From positions 1-64,000 of the forward strand of contig CALSYL010000004.1 of assembly GCA_943841495.1 (NCBI GenBank): 64,000 nt of DNA, read 5' to 3'. The notes beneath the pieces were generated by a model, which was given only the letters and a program-made list of their open reading frames with translations, ran no database searches and was not told where the DNA came from. The position numbers and the translations under genes were made by a program. Positions 62,005 to 64,000 of the stretch are shown here, in pieces (within the stretch, counting starts at the first letter, position 1; each line of letters starts with the position of its first letter). The DNA comes from an uncultured bacterium (lineage in GTDB: Bacteria > Fidelibacterota > Marinisomatia > Marinisomatales > Marinisomataceae).

Positions 62005-62871
62005 TTAAACGGCCATTGGAGCTTTGATACTGTCCATTGGTTTATAGTTAATCAGCTTAAAGTGCTCTGGGCTGCTTTTTGTCACATCGTCAATGCTACT
62101 AAATTTTGGCATTTCTAGGGTTGGACCCTCTTTTGGTTTCCTTGTAATTTGCTCTTTTACTTGATTAAAATGGTTGTTGTATATGTGACAATCTCCTCCT
62201 GTCCAAATAAAATCTCCCGGCTTAAGATTTAATATGCTTGACATAATGTGCGTCAATAGGGCATAAGAGGCTATATTAAACGGAACCCCTAAAAACATAT
62301 CCGCGCTTCTTTGGTACAGCTGGCAACTAAGTTCGTTGTTTTGTATATGAAATTGAAACATTGTGTGGCACGGCGGAAGAGCCATGCTCTCAACCTCTTC
62401 AACATTCCATGCACTAACAATATGTCTTCTGCTGTCAGGATTTGTTTTTATTTCATTAATAACCTGTGATATTTGGTCTACGCCTTGCTTGTCTTTTCCC
62501 CACGATCTCCATTGTTTTCCGTAAACTGGACCAAGCTGCTTTTCAAGGTCGTTGTTTTTGTACCCCAAAGAGCGACCCTGCATGTCTGCGTTTGCTGTCC
62601 ATATTGTTTTTTTGTCTACTAGTTCTTTTTTTTGTTTTCCAAAGTGTATTTCTGCCAACCTTCTTTCGTCCGTGCTTCCCTCTAAAAACCACAAAAGCTC
62701 GCTGACCACGCTTTTCCACGCCAACCTTTTTGTGGTTACCGCGGGGAAGGTGTTTCTCAAATCAAAGCGCATTTGATAACCAAAAACTCCTCTAGTTCCT
62801 ATTCCCGTTCTATCGCCCCTATCTTTTCCTTGTTTGAGAATGTGTTCTAGGGCGCCTATATATTGTTTCAC
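62005..62871 (-). CDS. thyA: Thymidylate synthase
   Basis: Makes dTMP from dUMP using methylene-tetrahydrofolate. It has 288 residues. Opening DRTGIGTRGVFGYQMRFDLR, the nucleophile in ALPPCHTMFQFHIQNN, then SCQLYQRSADMFLGVPFNIA and the FIWTGGDCHIYNNHFNQV block are all standard. It is somewhat longer than E. coli ThyA (264). It lies 3 bases after the dihydrofolate reductase gene, an arrangement that couples dihydrofolate production to its recycling. Confidence 0.96.
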   Translation of the reverse strand: MKQYIGALEHILKQGKDRGDRTGIGTRGVFGYQMRFDLRNTFPAVTTKRLAWKSVVSELLWFLEGSTDERRLAEIHFGKQKKELVDKKTIWTANADMQGRSLGYKNNDLEKQLGPVYGKQWRSWGKDKQGVDQISQVINEIKTNPDSRRHIVSAWNVEEVESMALPPCHTMFQFHIQNNELSCQLYQRSADMFLGVPFNIASYALLTHIMSSILNLKPGDFIWTGGDCHIYNNHFNQVKEQITRKPKEGPTLEMPKFSSIDDVTKSSPEHFKLINYKPMDSIKAPMAV

Positions 62872-62874
62872 TGT

Positions 62875-63360
62875 TTACCTTTTTTCCCAAATCTGAAATT
62901 CAACCGTGCTGTGTTTTTCAGACCATCGTTTTTTAAATAGCTGTTCTATTTTTTTTAAAGACAAAAACCCGTCACACTCATATGATCCAGGTATTCGACT
63001 CAAATAAAACTCTTCTATGATATTTAGTGTTTGGTCGATTATGTTTGGGCCACCAATAATCCAAACTATTTTATCTTTATTTTGGTTTGAAATTTCTAGT
63101 ATTGCTTCGCACAGATTTCCACTAATGTGGGTGTCAGCTAGTGGAAAAATTTTTTTTCTGTTTGTAGCTAATACGTTTGTCCTGTTCGGTAGCGGCCAGG
63201 GCATTAGGGGGTCATCCCATGTTTTTGAGCCCATCACAACAATGTTGTTTGAGGTGTTTTTTTTAAACCATTTTAAGTCTTTTAGGTTTTTTGGCCAGGG
63301 GATTGTTCCGTTTTTGCTAACTCCACCGCTTTCATCGCAGGCCAAAATAGCTTTAATCAT
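62875..63360 (-). CDS. folA: Dihydrofolate reductase
   Basis: Regenerates tetrahydrofolate for ThyA and one-carbon metabolism. It has 161 residues. The N-terminal strand IKAILACDESGGVSKNGTIP carries the Met20-loop-like region (with PWPKNLKDLKWFKKNT), followed by VVMGSKTWDD, LPNRTNVLATN and VWIGGPNIIDQTL with the conserved GG. The catalytic acidic residue is in the CDESGG/PWPKNLKDL region as in short bacterial enzymes. Translation is closely coupled to thyA. Confidence 0.92.
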   Translation of the reverse strand: MIKAILACDESGGVSKNGTIPWPKNLKDLKWFKKNTSNNIVVMGSKTWDDPLMPWPLPNRTNVLATNRKKIFPLADTHISGNLCEAILEISNQNKDKIVWIIGGPNIIDQTLNIIEEFYLSRIPGSYECDGFLSLKKIEQLFKKRWSEKHSTVEFQIWEKR

Positions 63361-63368
63361 AAAATCTT

Positions 63369-64000
63369 TTAGTCCTCTTTTAGGGGGTTTCCGTCTTGAT
63401 CTATTGACCCTGCGGCCACCCTATATAGACCATCAAGCGTTATATATTTTTTAATTGCTTCGTTTACCTGGTCTAGTGTTATTTTTTTAACCTGTTCTGG
63501 ATAGCTATCTAAATATTCGAGGCTGTTGTGTGTTACAACAGCAGATAATATTCCGCTGGCCAATCCTCCTGTAGTGTCAAACCCCACCTGAAAACCGCCG
63601 GTTAGCGTTGATTTTGTTACATCAAGTTCTTTTTGAGTAATTCCTTTCTCCAACCACAGTTTAACCTCTCTAAGTGTTGAGCTTTCTCCCTTTGAAAGAA
63701 GTTGTGGCGCAAAGGTTCCTCCCACCATCCAATAACCATCGTTTCCGTTTCCAAAACCCGAAAGAGAAGAGTTTATTCCATATGTTAAGCCCTCTTTTAC
63801 CCTAACTGTCTGCATCAGCCTGGCAGAGAAGTTCCCGCCAAGGGTGTGTGTGCCAAGATATAGGGGAAGGTAATCTGGATGATATCTGTCAATTTCAAGG
63901 GCTGTTCCTACCAAGAAATCTGTGCTTGTTTTATCTTGCATGGTTAAGTAAACCTTGCCCGCCTTTTTGCTCGCTACCCTCTCTTCTTGTTTGGTATTAA
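63369..64000 (-). CDS. M16 family zinc metallopeptidase, C-terminal part (partial, 5' end outside window)
   Basis: The last 210 codons of an M16 (insulinase/PqqL-type) peptidase; the frame stays open to the window edge at 64000. The C-terminal domain pattern is clear: LGTHTLGGNFSARLMQTVRV, the VKEGLTYGINSSLSGFGNG block (R...Y motif of the second half), the GYWMVGGTFAP strand, and a WLEKGITQKELDVTK helix. The HxxEH zinc motif would be in the missing first half. It ends 8 bases before the DHFR gene, so it may share the same transcript. Confidence 0.88.
   Translation of the reverse strand, partial: NTKQEERVASKKAGKVYLTMQDKTSTDFLVGTALEIDRYHPDYLPLYLGTHTLGGNFSARLMQTVRVKEGLTYGINSSLSGFGNGNDGYWMVGGTFAPQLLSKGESSTLREVKLWLEKGITQKELDVTKSTLTGGFQVGFDTTGGLASGILSAVVTHNSLEYLDSYPEQVKKITLDQVNEAIKKYITLDGLYRVAAGSIDQDGNPLKED

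Noticed and set aside
1-64000. CRISPR arrays, insertion sequences, integrases, prophage genes
   Set aside because: No spaced repeat array, transposase, integrase or terminal inverted repeat was seen; gene content is housekeeping throughout.

Overview
This window looks like ordinary chromosome from a low-G+C, streamlined, diderm (LPS-bearing) bacterium. Coding density is close to complete. There are about 72 protein genes, one tRNA gene, no rRNA, and no recognisable mobile element, prophage or CRISPR array. The lipid A pathway, BamA/OmpH, ExbB/ExbD/TonB and the MEP isoprenoid pathway show an outer membrane. LpxC and FabZ are separate proteins, unlike the fused form common in Bacteroidota. SdhC is a one-piece cytochrome b and SdhA is long, as in the FCB group. 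These traits and the A+T bias suggest an FCB-superphylum marine lineage such as Marinimicrobia (SAR406). That placement is inference; no marker search was run.

Layout. 1-2952 (-): a degenerate DNA methyltransferase, YqeY, CvpA-like protein and DnaG, which runs off the left edge. 3004-3888 (+): an amidinotransferase-fold enzyme. 3885-9298 (-): NfeD, FloA, a membrane-anchored unknown, Adk, CoaE, an esterase lipoprotein and an AlkA-like glycosylase. 9327-11434 (+): LpxL-like acyltransferase, TsaC-like protein and a DUF3108 protein. 11415-21562 (-): Mrp, UppS, BamA, OmpH, LpxD, LpxC, FabZ, LpxA, Dxr and a frameshifted RseP. 21628-26490: ferredoxin, MFS transporter, PlsC, MutY with a Nudix-type tail, GSII-type glutamine synthetase and an Lrp/AsnC regulator. 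27018-39289 (-): UvrA, RuvB, QueA, IspDF, IspE, tRNA-Gln, Prs, L25, Pth, a membrane pyrophosphatase, S6, S18 and L9. 39371-48230 (mostly +): YqgE, YchF, a frameshifted Gfo/Idh/MocA oxidoreductase, LpxB, a DUF374 acyltransferase, LpxK, ExbB, two ExbD, TonB and a DUF3784-like protein. 48211-64000: succinate dehydrogenase, a MORN-type lipoprotein, PpdK, a saccharopine-dehydrogenase-like protein, an Smr-like protein, aldehyde dehydrogenase, lytic transglycosylase, EamA transporter, TypA, ThyA, DHFR and a partial M16 peptidase.

The genes form a coherent envelope-biogenesis set (lipid A acylation, outer-membrane protein assembly, C55 isoprenoid synthesis, TonB energisation), surrounded by translation, repair and central-metabolism genes. 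No intergenic gap exceeds 300 bases.

I found no clearly new multi-gene system. The observations most worth checking are: a DnaG primase with all four zinc ligands replaced; a beta-class methyltransferase with damaged catalytic motifs but an intact frame; repeated 9-mers flanking the Lrp gene; a tRNA wedged between two protein genes; near-universal 3' overlap of convergent genes; and two single-base frameshifts (rseP and the oxidoreductase upstream of lpxB).
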